Source: Bacteroidetes bacterium UBA955
GTDB taxonomy: Bacteria; Bacteroidota; Bacteroidia; NS11-12g; UBA955
NCBI GenBank assembly: GCA_002293105.1
Contig: DBCP01000018.1
Span: forward strand, 20,453 to 37,546
DNA: 17,094 nt
Direction: 5' to 3'
The notes beneath the pieces are model-generated. The model had not been told where the DNA came from, did no database searches, and worked only from the letters and a program-made list of their open reading frames with translations. This document shows positions 7,860 through 15,475 of this stretch, one piece after another. Both the position numbers and the translations under genes were made by a program. Within the stretch, counting starts at the first letter, position 1; each line of letters opens with the position of its first letter.

Positions 7860-8552
7860 ATGATAACGACCTGCTATACAGCGAGCCGCATTACCAAGAT
7901 CGCATGGAGATCTATTTTTCCAATTGGCATGGCATTGGCCATGGCCGTTGCTTTGGGTGGTTGCAATACCAACAAAGAAGCGGAAACTTCACCAACAGAA
8001 TCGGTTTCTGCGGATCCCTACGAGAAAGCGCGCGCTGGAGAAGAAACCAGTGCGGGCATCGCGCCTCCAAAATTTACCGATACTTCGAGCGTTAGCGATC
8101 CCATGGCCAAAGACAGCATCAAAGTTCACATTGCGTTCCAGTTGGCCGCCAATGAACTGAGCAGTGCATATATCAATAAAGACGCGAAGACTTACGCAAA
8201 ATACACCCTACCTGCGATTGTGAAAGCCAACGGTGGCATAGAATCCTACGAGAACAAACTGGGCATGGTATTTAACGATCCCGGAACGCCATCGTATTTC
8301 AAATTGCTATCGGGCCCGCTGCAACGCACCAAAGCCAAGCTCGACGACCAAGGATATTTACAGGGGTGGTATTGCTTGCTGCCAGTGAGAATGTTCCGCA
8401 CAGAAGCGGGAAAAACCTTGCAAGATGTAAAATGGATGGGCGGACAAACCCTGGACGAGGGCAAAACCATCTACTTCATCGATATCACCAACCTACCCCC
8501 TCAGAAAATCGCACAGATCATGCCCGACTTACAAGTGGTACTGGTAAAATAA
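7860..8552 (+). CDS. Putative lipoprotein of unknown function
   Basis: I do not recognise a named family. The 230-aa product has a long signal sequence: basic residues Arg10, Lys13 and Arg17, a hydrophobic core from about 19 to 32, and a lipobox ALGGC with Cys35. After the cysteine comes a low-complexity Thr/Ser/Glu-rich linker (36-80), then a compact domain. Its start (DSIKVHIAFQLAANELSSAY) and later KTYAKYTLPAIV suggest an alpha+beta fold of the small SnoaL/NTF2-like kind, but this is only an impression. The start at 7860 is chosen because the earlier in-frame ATG at 7806 would make the dnaK terminator coding. The gene lies alone between two strong terminators. Confidence 0.75.
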   Translation: MITTCYTASRITKIAWRSIFPIGMALAMAVALGGCNTNKEAETSPTESVSADPYEKARAGEETSAGIAPPKFTDTSSVSDPMAKDSIKVHIAFQLAANELSSAYINKDAKTYAKYTLPAIVKANGGIESYENKLGMVFNDPGTPSYFKLLSGPLQRTKAKLDDQGYLQGWYCLLPVRMFRTEAGKTLQDVKWMGGQTLDEGKTIYFIDITNLPPQKIAQIMPDLQVVLVK

Positions 8553-8571
8553 CGTCCTCACAGTCATCCCA

Positions 8572-8607
8572 AAACGAAAGAGGCGGCCAAGGCCGCCTCT
8601 TTCGTTT
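8572..8607. terminator. Perfect bidirectional terminator hairpin
   Basis: A 17-bp perfect inverted repeat, AAACGAAAGAGGCGGCC (8572-8588) with its exact complement at 8591-8607, has only AA between the arms. It sits between the convergent lipoprotein and zinc-ribbon genes, 20 bases after one stop and 18 before the other. Short T-runs at both ends suggest it serves both strands. Confidence 0.88.
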
Positions 8608-8625
8608 ATACAATAAAATTTTTTC

Positions 8626-9420
8626 TTACTTGGTGGTCAAACGCATCTTGCGACGAGTGGTCTTTTCAACCTTCTCCTCTTCCATCGCAGCGATACCCGT
8701 GATGGCTTGGTCAACCAAAATACGACCGCAATTCTCGCAATCAACGATGCGGTAGTGGGCGCGGATTTCGCTATGACGCTGTGATGGAATCTTGCTAAAG
8801 CAACCTCCACAAGAACTACGCATGATAGATGCTACCGCAATACCGTTTCGCACATTCCCACGGATTCTGTGGTAGGCACGGTGCATGCGGGGATCCAATT
8901 TGCCATCGGCCGTAGCGCGCTCTAGCATGATCTTCTCGATCTCCTCAGCATTCTCTTTTTCGATTTCTGTCAATTCAGCTTTCTTGAATTCCAAATCCTG
9001 ATTGCGCGAATTCAAAGCGTTCTGGGTATTGCCCAACAACTCTTCTTTCATTTCAATCTGACGGCCAAATTCGCGAATACGCTTCTCAGCTGACAAAATT
9101 TCTAAGCCCGCGATTTCCTTCTCCTTGTTGATGGCGTCGTACTCACGGCTGTTTTTAATGTTGTTCAACTGCTCATCATACTTTTCAATCAAACGCTGAA
9201 AATCTTTGATGGCATTTTTCTTATTGCTGATCTCATGATTCAACTCGCCAATCTCTTCGGTAATGTGTGACACACGGGTTTGCAAACCTGCGATATCATC
9301 TTCCAAATCGGCAACTTCCATGGGCAATTCTCCCAATACAGCGCGTAGGTTGTCGAGTCGTGAATCGATCTGCTGCAATTTCCACAGATCCTTGAGTTTT
9401 TTGTCGATGGTTACGTCCAT
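8626..9420 (-). CDS. Coiled-coil protein with C4-type zinc ribbon (zf-RING_7/CT398-HP0958-like)
   Basis: The 264-aa protein consists of a long charged alpha-helical hairpin (about residues 8-180) with heptad-like Leu/Ile spacing. A C-terminal zinc ribbon follows, with Cys204 and Cys207 (SCGGC) and Cys228 and Cys231 (DCENC). The C-terminus is a basic tail (TTRRKMRLTTK) that could bind nucleic acid. This architecture matches the CT398/HP0958 family. The Helicobacter member binds flagellar factors and mRNA; in non-flagellated Bacteroidota the role is unknown. The start codon lies one base beyond the stop of the Nif3-like gene, so the two form an operon and may act together. Confidence 0.88.
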   Translation of the reverse strand: MDVTIDKKLKDLWKLQQIDSRLDNLRAVLGELPMEVADLEDDIAGLQTRVSHITEEIGELNHEISNKKNAIKDFQRLIEKYDEQLNNIKNSREYDAINKEKEIAGLEILSAEKRIREFGRQIEMKEELLGNTQNALNSRNQDLEFKKAELTEIEKENAEEIEKIMLERATADGKLDPRMHRAYHRIRGNVRNGIAVASIMRSSCGGCFSKIPSQRHSEIRAHYRIVDCENCGRILVDQAITGIAAMEEEKVEKTTRRKMRLTTK

Positions 9421-9421
9421 G

Positions 9422-10525
9422 TTATGTTAAATAGTCAATAGGGTTGGTGATAGTTTCCGCAAAAATGGTTGCAAATTTAGGGAATTTAGACGACAATATA
9501 TCAGAAAACAAATCAATTGTATATTTCTCGCTTTCATAGTGGCCAATGTCGCACAGTAGCAATTTCTCCTCGGCGTCAAAAAATTCGTGATACTTCACAT
9601 CCGAGGTAATAAAGGCATCGGCCCCAGCACGCATCGCATCGCCAATCAAAAAGCTCCCAGCACCGCCACAAATCGCCACCGTATTCACTTCCCTTACATC
9701 GCAACGGGTAAACTTCACCACATCCACGCCCATTTCCAACTTGATATGTTGCAAAAAATCCAACTGCGACATCGGCTTTGGCAATTTACACAAAACACCT
9801 GCCCCGTATTCCGAACTCACATTATCTAAAGCAATCCAATCATGGGCCACTTCCTCATACGGATGCGCAGCCACCATCGCCCTACCCACCTGAGCCTTCA
9901 ACCAAATTGGTACCAGCACTTCCACCCGCTGCTCTTGCACCATTTCACGCACCCCAGAAACGCCCAACGTGGGATTCGCCAACGCATTGGGCCTAAATGT
10001 CCCCAACCCCGGAGTAGAAAATGCACACTCATCGTAATTCCCAATACTCCCTGCCCCCGCAGCGAACAGCGCATCCCTCACAGCATCCACGTGGTCATTG
10101 GGCACATACACGGCCAACTTCATCAAAAGTGCGGCAGCCGGCCTCAAAACACTACTCACTGCAAATCCCAATTGCTTGGCGATGCGTTCATTCACACCAC
10201 TGCGCAATACATTGTCCAAATTGGTATGGCAAGCGTAAATGGCAATGTCATTCTTGATGGCCTTCATCACCGCTCGCTGCACATAATCGCCACCAGTAAA
10301 ACGCTTCAACCCGCCAAAAACAATCGGATGATGCGCAACAATGATGTCGCACCCCTTGGCAATGGCCTCATCTACAACCGCCTCCGTACTGTCTAGGCAA
10401 AGCAGCGCCCTATGAACCTCACGGTTTACATCGCCAACAATCAAACCAGAATTGTCGTACGACTCCTGCAAGCGACTGGGCGCGATAGCTTCAAAGCACG
10501 CAATGATTTCGTGTATTCTCAACAT
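9422..10525 (-). CDS. Nif3-like dinuclear metal centre protein (YqfO type)
   Basis: 367-aa member of the NIF3/YbgI family, labelled GTP cyclohydrolase type 2-like in some databases although activity is poorly established. Metal-binding residues expected for the family are present: His65-His66 in IVAHHPIVFGG, His100 and Asp104 in CHTNLD, and His329 and Glu333 in DIGHYESEKY. About 110 residues between the two halves (roughly 125-235) form the extra PII/CutA-like domain typical of the longer YqfO subfamily. This explains the length compared with about 250 aa for the short form. The protein normally forms a hexameric ring. It is the first gene of a pair with the zinc-ribbon protein and is divergent from the rlmI-like gene. 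Confidence 0.92.
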   Translation of the reverse strand: MLRIHEIIACFEAIAPSRLQESYDNSGLIVGDVNREVHRALLCLDSTEAVVDEAIAKGCDIIVAHHPIVFGGLKRFTGGDYVQRAVMKAIKNDIAIYACHTNLDNVLRSGVNERIAKQLGFAVSSVLRPAAALLMKLAVYVPNDHVDAVRDALFAAGAGSIGNYDECAFSTPGLGTFRPNALANPTLGVSGVREMVQEQRVEVLVPIWLKAQVGRAMVAAHPYEEVAHDWIALDNVSSEYGAGVLCKLPKPMSQLDFLQHIKLEMGVDVVKFTRCDVREVNTVAICGGAGSFLIGDAMRAGADAFITSDVKYHEFFDAEEKLLLCDIGHYESEKYTIDLFSDILSSKFPKFATIFAETITNPIDYLT

Positions 10526-10530
10526 GATGA

Positions 10531-10560
10531 TTCAAATTTCATAGAATTCACCCAACTTTG
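10531..10560 (+). promoter_or_regulatory. Candidate promoter of the rlmI-like gene
   Basis: CAACTTTG (10553-10560) matches TAnnTTTG at five of six defined positions, with TTC 19 bases upstream (10531-10533). It ends nine bases before the GTG at 10570 and covers the alternative TTG at 10558. This supports GTG as the real start and predicts a very short leader. On the opposite strand, GAAATTTG (10540 down to 10533) is a similar weak box just before the Nif3-like ATG. Confidence 0.4.
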
Positions 10561-10569
10561 CACCACAGC

Positions 10570-11739
10570 GTGAAAAAAGCAGTCTTAAAGCCCGGAAAAG
10601 AAGTCAGTCTCCTTAGAAAACATCCGTGGGTGTTCTCTGGTGCGATCCAAGAAATTGAAGAAGTATACATTGGCGATTGGGTGCAAGTGTTTGACAGTCG
10701 CGACCGACTTTTGGGTACCGGACAGGTGGGCGACGGTAGCATCGCCATCAGAATGGTGGCCTTCGAAGCCATCGAACCCGGCACAGCATTTTGGCAAACT
10801 AAGCTGGCAAACTGCCTGGCATTGCGTAAACAATTGGGATTCGGACTCAAAACCCCCACCACCGCCTACCGATTGGTGCACGGTGAGGGCGATAACCTAC
10901 CCGGACTCATCATCGATATTTACAACGATTGTGCGGTGATACAAGCCCATAGCCTCGGCATGTACAACAGCATCAACCACATTGCTGAAGCCCTTGAGAA
11001 CCTCAAAGACCTCAAACTCAAAACCATTTACAACAAGAGTTTTGCCGCCATGCATGGCACCGTGGACCCCGACGATTTTTTGCTCGGCGACACCCCCGAA
11101 ACCACGGCAAAAGAAAATGGCCTGCTATTCACTGTGAATTGGGTCACTGGTCAAAAAACGGGATTTTTCTTGGATCAGCGCGATAACCGCCAACTGCTCC
11201 GGGGCTTTGCCAAAGACAAAACGGTCCTCAATACCTTTTGCTACACCGGTGGATTTTCTGTGGCCGCATTGGCAGGTGGTGCCAAAGAAGTGGTGAGTGC
11301 CGACATCAGTCAAACCGCCATCGACCTCGCCAACAACAACGTATCGCTCATGAAATTACAGGCCGATCAAATCCATGAAGGACAAGTGATGGATGTGATG
11401 AAGCACCTGGGCGAAGACCAAAAATTGTACGATATTGTGGTGCTCGACCCACCCGCATTTGCCAAAAGCCTATCTAAAAAACACAAAGCGGTCATGGGCT
11501 ACAAACGCCTCAATGCGATGGGCCTAAAGCGCGTATCGCCCGGAGGATTGTTATTTACCTTCAGTTGCTCACAGGTGGTAGACGATGTACTTTTCGCCAA
11601 TACGATAACTGCGGCTGGCATCGAAGCTGGCAGAAATTGCAGAATCCTCTACCGCTTGGGTCAAGGGGCTGACCATCCGGTGAATTTGTATCACCCCGAA
11701 GGTCATTACCTCAAAGGTTTGGTGATTCAGGTTGAGTAA
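10570..11739 (+). CDS. rlmI: 23S rRNA (cytosine-5)-methyltransferase, RlmI/YccW family
   Basis: 389-aa class I S-adenosylmethionine-dependent RNA methyltransferase. The N-terminal PUA-like domain (about 1-75) includes LLRKHPWVFSGAI, which is characteristic of the family. A central EEHEE-type region leads to the Rossmann methyltransferase. Motif I is NTFCYTGGFS (near 221-230), motif IV is VLDPPAFAKS (near 291-300), and FSCSQ carries Cys333, a candidate catalytic cysteine. By homology it methylates a cytosine in the peptidyl-transferase region of 23S rRNA. I place the start at GTG 10570 because the product then begins MKKAVLKPGKE as in relatives. A TTG at 10558 would add four residues but lies in the promoter-like box. 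The gene converges on the LptF/G-type gene with only 10 bases between stops and no terminator that I can see. Confidence 0.9.
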   Translation: MKKAVLKPGKEVSLLRKHPWVFSGAIQEIEEVYIGDWVQVFDSRDRLLGTGQVGDGSIAIRMVAFEAIEPGTAFWQTKLANCLALRKQLGFGLKTPTTAYRLVHGEGDNLPGLIIDIYNDCAVIQAHSLGMYNSINHIAEALENLKDLKLKTIYNKSFAAMHGTVDPDDFLLGDTPETTAKENGLLFTVNWVTGQKTGFFLDQRDNRQLLRGFAKDKTVLNTFCYTGGFSVAALAGGAKEVVSADISQTAIDLANNNVSLMKLQADQIHEGQVMDVMKHLGEDQKLYDIVVLDPPAFAKSLSKKHKAVMGYKRLNAMGLKRVSPGGLLFTFSCSQVVDDVLFANTITAAGIEAGRNCRILYRLGQGADHPVNLYHPEGHYLKGLVIQVE

Positions 11740-11749
11740 TTCGCTGCGA

Positions 11750-12835
11750 TTATTGTTGCGCAAATCGATAAAACAAATAAGCCACTGGCACAAAAAGCAA
11801 ATTCGGCAACCACACCGATAGCCAAGGCCAAATCACACCCGAATTTCCGAGCGATACAAAATACTTGCTAAAAAACAGGAAAAACAGGATCACGAAAATG
11901 CCAACGGCCAAAGAGAATCCAAGTCCACCGCGCGTTTTCCTGCCCGCCACACTCACGGCAATCAAAACCAAAATAAACGTACTAAATGGCGATGCATACC
12001 GCCGGTTCAACTCCGTTTCCAGCAGCTCCACATTGCTCGACCCCCGCATTTTCTCTTTGGCAATCATGCTGCGAAGCTCGTTTTGATTCAAACTCTGTAC
12101 ATCTTCTAGCCGAAAAAAGAAATCCTCTGGATTAAACGGAATCAGCGTATCCAGCATCGAATGGTATTGAATATCTTGATTGCCATTGGCCAGGAATTTC
12201 CGCTGCCAAACCATTTCCAATCGCCATTTCTTTGCCTCGGGCGACCAGCGGATGAACCGACCAAATAAGGAACTCTTCAATTGCTGTCCTTTATATTCCT
12301 CCACAGTGACCCCAACCCCAGAACTATCGTTGTTGTTGAAGTATTCCATGTATAAAATCACCCCAGGCTTAATCTGTCTAAAAATGGTGGATTTCGCCTG
12401 TGAGTAATAGTCTCGCATGTACGCATTCTCAAACCTTACCCTCGCTTTGTCGGTAATGGGAATCACCCATGCATTCAACATGTAACTGCCCACAGCAAGC
12501 AAAGCGGCAGTAGCCATGTAAGGAACCAAAATTCGTTTGAGCGACATCCCACCGGCCAGCATCGAGATGATTTCCGTGCGCGAAGCCAATCGAGAGGTCA
12601 TATACAAAACAGAAATAAAAATAAAAATCGGCGAGAAGGTATTGAGCAAACTCGGCACAAAATTGAGATAGTACACCGAGAAAATCTCATTCACCGGCGC
12701 CGATTTGGCCAAGAAATCATCGAGTTTTTCCGCCACATCAAACACCATGATGATGACAATGAACAACCCCACCGTTACGAAGAACGTTTCCAAGAATTTC
12801 TTAGAAATGTACCAGTCTAACTTTTTCAATTTCAT
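11750..12835 (-). CDS. LptF/LptG-family (YjgP/YjgQ) permease
   Basis: 361-aa inner-membrane protein of the lipopolysaccharide export ABC transporter (LptB2FG). It fits the family plan. One helix near residues 15-36 (FFVTVGLFIVIIMVF) is followed by two more in the first third, where SRLASRTEIISMLAGGMS is the conserved coupling segment contacting LptB. A periplasmic beta-jellyroll-like domain occupies about 125-270. Three helices close the protein, starting near 285. Whether it is LptF or LptG cannot be decided from this sequence alone. It follows tgt after 24 bases and is probably the last gene of the menG-porT-tgt unit. Confidence 0.9.
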   Translation of the reverse strand: MKLKKLDWYISKKFLETFFVTVGLFIVIIMVFDVAEKLDDFLAKSAPVNEIFSVYYLNFVPSLLNTFSPIFIFISVLYMTSRLASRTEIISMLAGGMSLKRILVPYMATAALLAVGSYMLNAWVIPITDKARVRFENAYMRDYYSQAKSTIFRQIKPGVILYMEYFNNNDSSGVGVTVEEYKGQQLKSSLFGRFIRWSPEAKKWRLEMVWQRKFLANGNQDIQYHSMLDTLIPFNPEDFFFRLEDVQSLNQNELRSMIAKEKMRGSSNVELLETELNRRYASPFSTFILVLIAVSVAGRKTRGGLGFSLAVGIFVILFFLFFSKYFVSLGNSGVIWPWLSVWLPNLLFVPVAYLFYRFAQQ

Positions 12836-12859
12836 GGGGATGGTGAAGGAGATTGCAAT

Positions 12860-13987
12860 CTACGACAATTTGCGCGACACCGTTTTCAAGATGCTTTGTT
12901 TCCAAATATGGAAATCCCCCTGAAGGATTCGTAGGCGGGCCTGTCGCACCAACCACAAATAGAAACGCAAATTCTGGATGCTTGCAATGATCGGGCCCAT
13001 CATTTCATTCGACTGAAACAAATGGCGCACGTAGGCCTTGTTGTATTCGGGTGTGAGTAATGAATCGAGAGGTTCAAAATCATCGGCCCATTGCTTGTTT
13101 TTGATATTGATAATACCCTCTGTGGTGAACACATTGCCATTTCTGCCGTTGCGGGTTGGCATCACACAGTCAAACATATCTACGCCCAAGGCGATGGCAT
13201 TCAACAAATTCTCAGGTGTGCCCACACCCATCAAATATCGGGGCTTGTCGTAGGGCAAAATATCGGTCACCAATTCGGTGATGCGATACATATCCTCATG
13301 AGGTTCTCCCACACTCAAACCGCCGATGGCATACCCTTTGGCGTCGTGTTTCAAGACATATTCGGCACTCTGCTTGCGCAAATCATCGTAAACACTGCCC
13401 TGTACGATGGGCATCAACGCTTGTTCATGTCCATAAATCGGCTCCGTTTCATTGAATCTCGAAAAGCACCGATCCAACCAACGATGGGTCATGTGCATCG
13501 ATTTTTGGGCATACTCATATTCACATGGGTACGGCGTACACTCATCAAATGCCATGATGATATCGGCCCCTATCACCCGCTGAATATCCATCACACGTTC
13601 TGGGCTAAACATATGTTTTGACCCATCGATATGACTGGCGAATTTAACACCTTCATCGGTGAGTTTGCGCGTTCCAGACAGCGAATACACTTGGTAGCCG
13701 CCACTATCGGTCAGTACAGGGCGATCCCAGTTGCTAAAACCATGGATGCCACCGGCTTTCTGCAAGACATCAAGACCAGGACGCAAATACAGGTGATAGG
13801 TATTGCCCAAAATGATATCTGCGTTGATGTCGTTCTTGTTCAACAGGAAATTGCGATGCACCCCTTTAACGGTTCCTGCTGTACCAACAGGCATAAAAAT
13901 GGGGGTTTGGATCCGACCGTGTGCGGTATCAATGACACCGGCCCTTGCCTTCGTGAAGGGATCTTTATGTTGTAATACGAAATTCAA
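12860..13987 (-). CDS. tgt: Queuine/preQ1 tRNA-ribosyltransferase
   Basis: Exchanges guanine 34 of Asn, Asp, His and Tyr tRNAs for preQ1 in queuosine synthesis. The 375-aa protein has the expected motifs: IILGNTYHLYLRPG, the general acid/base Asp94 in LTDSGGYQVYSL, and the nucleophile Asp273 in DMFDCVMPTR. The usual C-terminal zinc cysteines (CxCxxC) are absent; the region reads LDSLLTPEYNKAYVRHLF, keeping only the histidine (His322). From memory, other Bacteroidota Tgt proteins also lack them. Translation starts at TTG (13987), giving MNFVLQHKDP, which aligns with relatives. The TTG overlaps the porT stop as TTGA, so translation is likely coupled. tgt is followed by the LptF/G gene. Confidence 0.96.
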   Translation of the reverse strand: MNFVLQHKDPFTKARAGVIDTAHGRIQTPIFMPVGTAGTVKGVHRNFLLNKNDINADIILGNTYHLYLRPGLDVLQKAGGIHGFSNWDRPVLTDSGGYQVYSLSGTRKLTDEGVKFASHIDGSKHMFSPERVMDIQRVIGADIIMAFDECTPYPCEYEYAQKSMHMTHRWLDRCFSRFNETEPIYGHEQALMPIVQGSVYDDLRKQSAEYVLKHDAKGYAIGGLSVGEPHEDMYRITELVTDILPYDKPRYLMGVGTPENLLNAIALGVDMFDCVMPTRNGRNGNVFTTEGIINIKNKQWADDFEPLDSLLTPEYNKAYVRHLFQSNEMMGPIIASIQNLRFYLWLVRQARLRILQGDFHIWKQSILKTVSRKLS

Positions 13988-14676
13988 TTCTGAGCCATCA
14001 AAGAGATACTAAACAAACGCGGATAGATGGCCGACAAACTACCTGAGTAATAACTGTTGGGCACTTTAATTAACGCATTATTCAGTCCGTTAGACATTTT
14101 TAATTCAAGCGACAAATCCACAAAATCGAGGCGAAATTCCATACCCGCGCCCACTTCGTAGTAATAGGTATTGGCTTTCAGGGCGATGAGCGGTTTTGAC
14201 TCTCCTATCACCAGGCCTTCATTGCTCTGGAAATCGTGCGACCACCGAACCCCACCCAAAACATACATGCGTGTATTGTTGGGCATATCAGAGCGATACT
14301 TGAGCGTCAACGGCACGTCGAATGAAATGGTTTCAATTTTGATGTTGGGACCTGGGGTATGTTGCCAAGTATATTGGATGTTGCGCTGGTGCAATTGCAA
14401 CATGGTCAATGTTTTCACTTCCCAGTATTTCCCAAAGCGATAAGCCACCGAGCCACCAAATCCTCCACCCGCCTGTCCTTGAGGACGAATACTCGCGATG
14501 GAATCGGTGCGTTGCCAAAAAACTGGATCCAACTCCATTTTCATTTTGGCCGATGTACCAGCGAAGGCGATTCCCCAGAAAAAATGCTTGCGATAATCCC
14601 GATTGTAGTCGCGAGGTTGAGCAATTGACTTGCCAACCAACACCAACAGCAATATGAGGACAATTATTTTACGCAT
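13984..14676 (-). CDS. porT: PorT/SprT-type outer-membrane beta-barrel protein (type IX secretion)
   Basis: 230-aa secreted protein with a clear signal peptide (MRKIIVLILLLVLVGKSIA, cleaved before Gln20). The rest is a beta-rich body of alternating polar and hydrophobic strands, such as GFGGSVAYRFGKYWEVK, MYVLGGVRW and YYYEVGAGMEFRL. It ends in a short terminal strand SISLMAQN, as expected of a small outer-membrane barrel. Size, signal and position next to menG fit PorT/SprT, a component needed for the type IX secretion system and gliding motility in Bacteroidota. Generic OmpW/outer-membrane barrels have similar layouts, so the name rests partly on context. It overlaps menG by 13 bases upstream and tgt by 4 bases downstream. 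Confidence 0.75.
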   Translation of the reverse strand: MRKIIVLILLLVLVGKSIAQPRDYNRDYRKHFFWGIAFAGTSAKMKMELDPVFWQRTDSIASIRPQGQAGGGFGGSVAYRFGKYWEVKTLTMLQLHQRNIQYTWQHTPGPNIKIETISFDVPLTLKYRSDMPNNTRMYVLGGVRWSHDFQSNEGLVIGESKPLIALKANTYYYEVGAGMEFRLDFVDLSLELKMSNGLNNALIKVPNSYYSGSLSAIYPRLFSISLMAQN

Positions 14677-15392
14677 GTGTACATGGTACAGATACCAAAT
14701 GTAAGGGGCTTATAGGTAACGTTTGAAAAGCCCACAGATTTTGCTTTGGCCACAAACTCTTCCCCTTCTGGGAAAGCGGCAACACTCTGGGGTAAATAGG
14801 TATAGGCATTGGTACTACGAGAAAGCATCTTACCCAACAGCGGAAGGATATTTTTGAAGTAAAACCAATACAAACGGGAAAATACGGGGTTGGTGGGTTT
14901 ACTAAACTCTAGAACAACCATCGGACCGCCAGGTTTCAGCACACGCTGCATTTCTGCCAACCCGGCCAAAAGGTTCTCAAAGTTACGCACACCAAAACTC
15001 ACGGTCACAGCATCAAATTCAGCGTCTTGAAAAGGCAATTTCTCCGAATCGGCTTGTTGTAAAACGATGCGATTGGTGAGCTGCTTTTGGTTCAGTTTAA
15101 TCTGTCCAAAATCCAACATCCCTTGGCTAATGTCCACACCCACAACACTTGCTTGGGGTATTTTGATCAGTTCGATGGCTAAATCAGCGGTACCCGTTGC
15201 CACATCGAGAATGCGTTTGGCGCCAAAGGAATTGACGTTTTTACGCACCTTGGTACGCCAGGAGTAATCTACGCCGAGCGACAAAAAATGATTTAAAAAA
15301 TCATATCGGGGAGAAATGTTATCGAACATTTCCTCGACTTGTTGTTTTTTTGAAGCCTCGGAGGCAGGATTGGGTTTAACTTGCGTGGCCAC
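14664..15392 (-). CDS. menG: Demethylmenaquinone methyltransferase (UbiE/MenG)
   Basis: Last step of menaquinone synthesis: S-adenosylmethionine-dependent C-methylation of demethylmenaquinone. Visible motifs are VEEMFDNISPRYDFLN (19-34), the SAM motif LDVATGTADLA (62-72), SFGVRNFE and VLKPGGPMVVLEFSKP. I choose GTG at 15392, giving 242 aa. The longer frame back to 15464 would add 24 residues with an artificial hydrophobic stretch that reads through a good promoter box; relatives begin shortly before the KKxQVxxMFD segment. It probably opens the menG-porT-tgt-lptF/G transcript and is divergent from engB. Confidence 0.95.
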   Translation of the reverse strand: MATQVKPNPASEASKKQQVEEMFDNISPRYDFLNHFLSLGVDYSWRTKVRKNVNSFGAKRILDVATGTADLAIELIKIPQASVVGVDISQGMLDFGQIKLNQKQLTNRIVLQQADSEKLPFQDAEFDAVTVSFGVRNFENLLAGLAEMQRVLKPGGPMVVLEFSKPTNPVFSRLYWFYFKNILPLLGKMLSRSTNAYTYLPQSVAAFPEGEEFVAKAKSVGFSNVTYKPLTFGICTMYTCVK

Positions 15393-15402
15393 GATAAAAA
15401 TA

Positions 15403-15434
15403 CAAATATACGCAATTGCCATCACTCCCTTAAA
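15403..15434 (-). promoter_or_regulatory. Candidate promoter of the menG-porT-tgt operon
   Basis: On the minus strand TATATTTG (15410 down to 15403) exactly matches TAnnTTTG. It ends ten bases before the menG GTG. A TTT (15434-15432) lies 21 bases further upstream where TTG is expected. This predicts a leader of only a few bases and supports the GTG start. Confidence 0.5.
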
Positions 15435-15475
15435 TCCCCAGTCCAAGTCTTTCACCGAAAACACAAGAAAATCGC

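Noticed and set aside
8572..8607. Possible transposon terminal repeat or attachment site
   Set aside because: The position between convergent stop codons and the hairpin form are fully explained by a bidirectional terminator; no transposase is nearby.
9842..10396. 184-aa open frame antisense to the Nif3-like gene
   Set aside because: His/Pro-rich translation without motifs, fully inside a well-supported gene.
13091..13621. 176-aa open frame antisense to tgt
   Set aside because: Shadow of conserved tgt sequence; no family resemblance.
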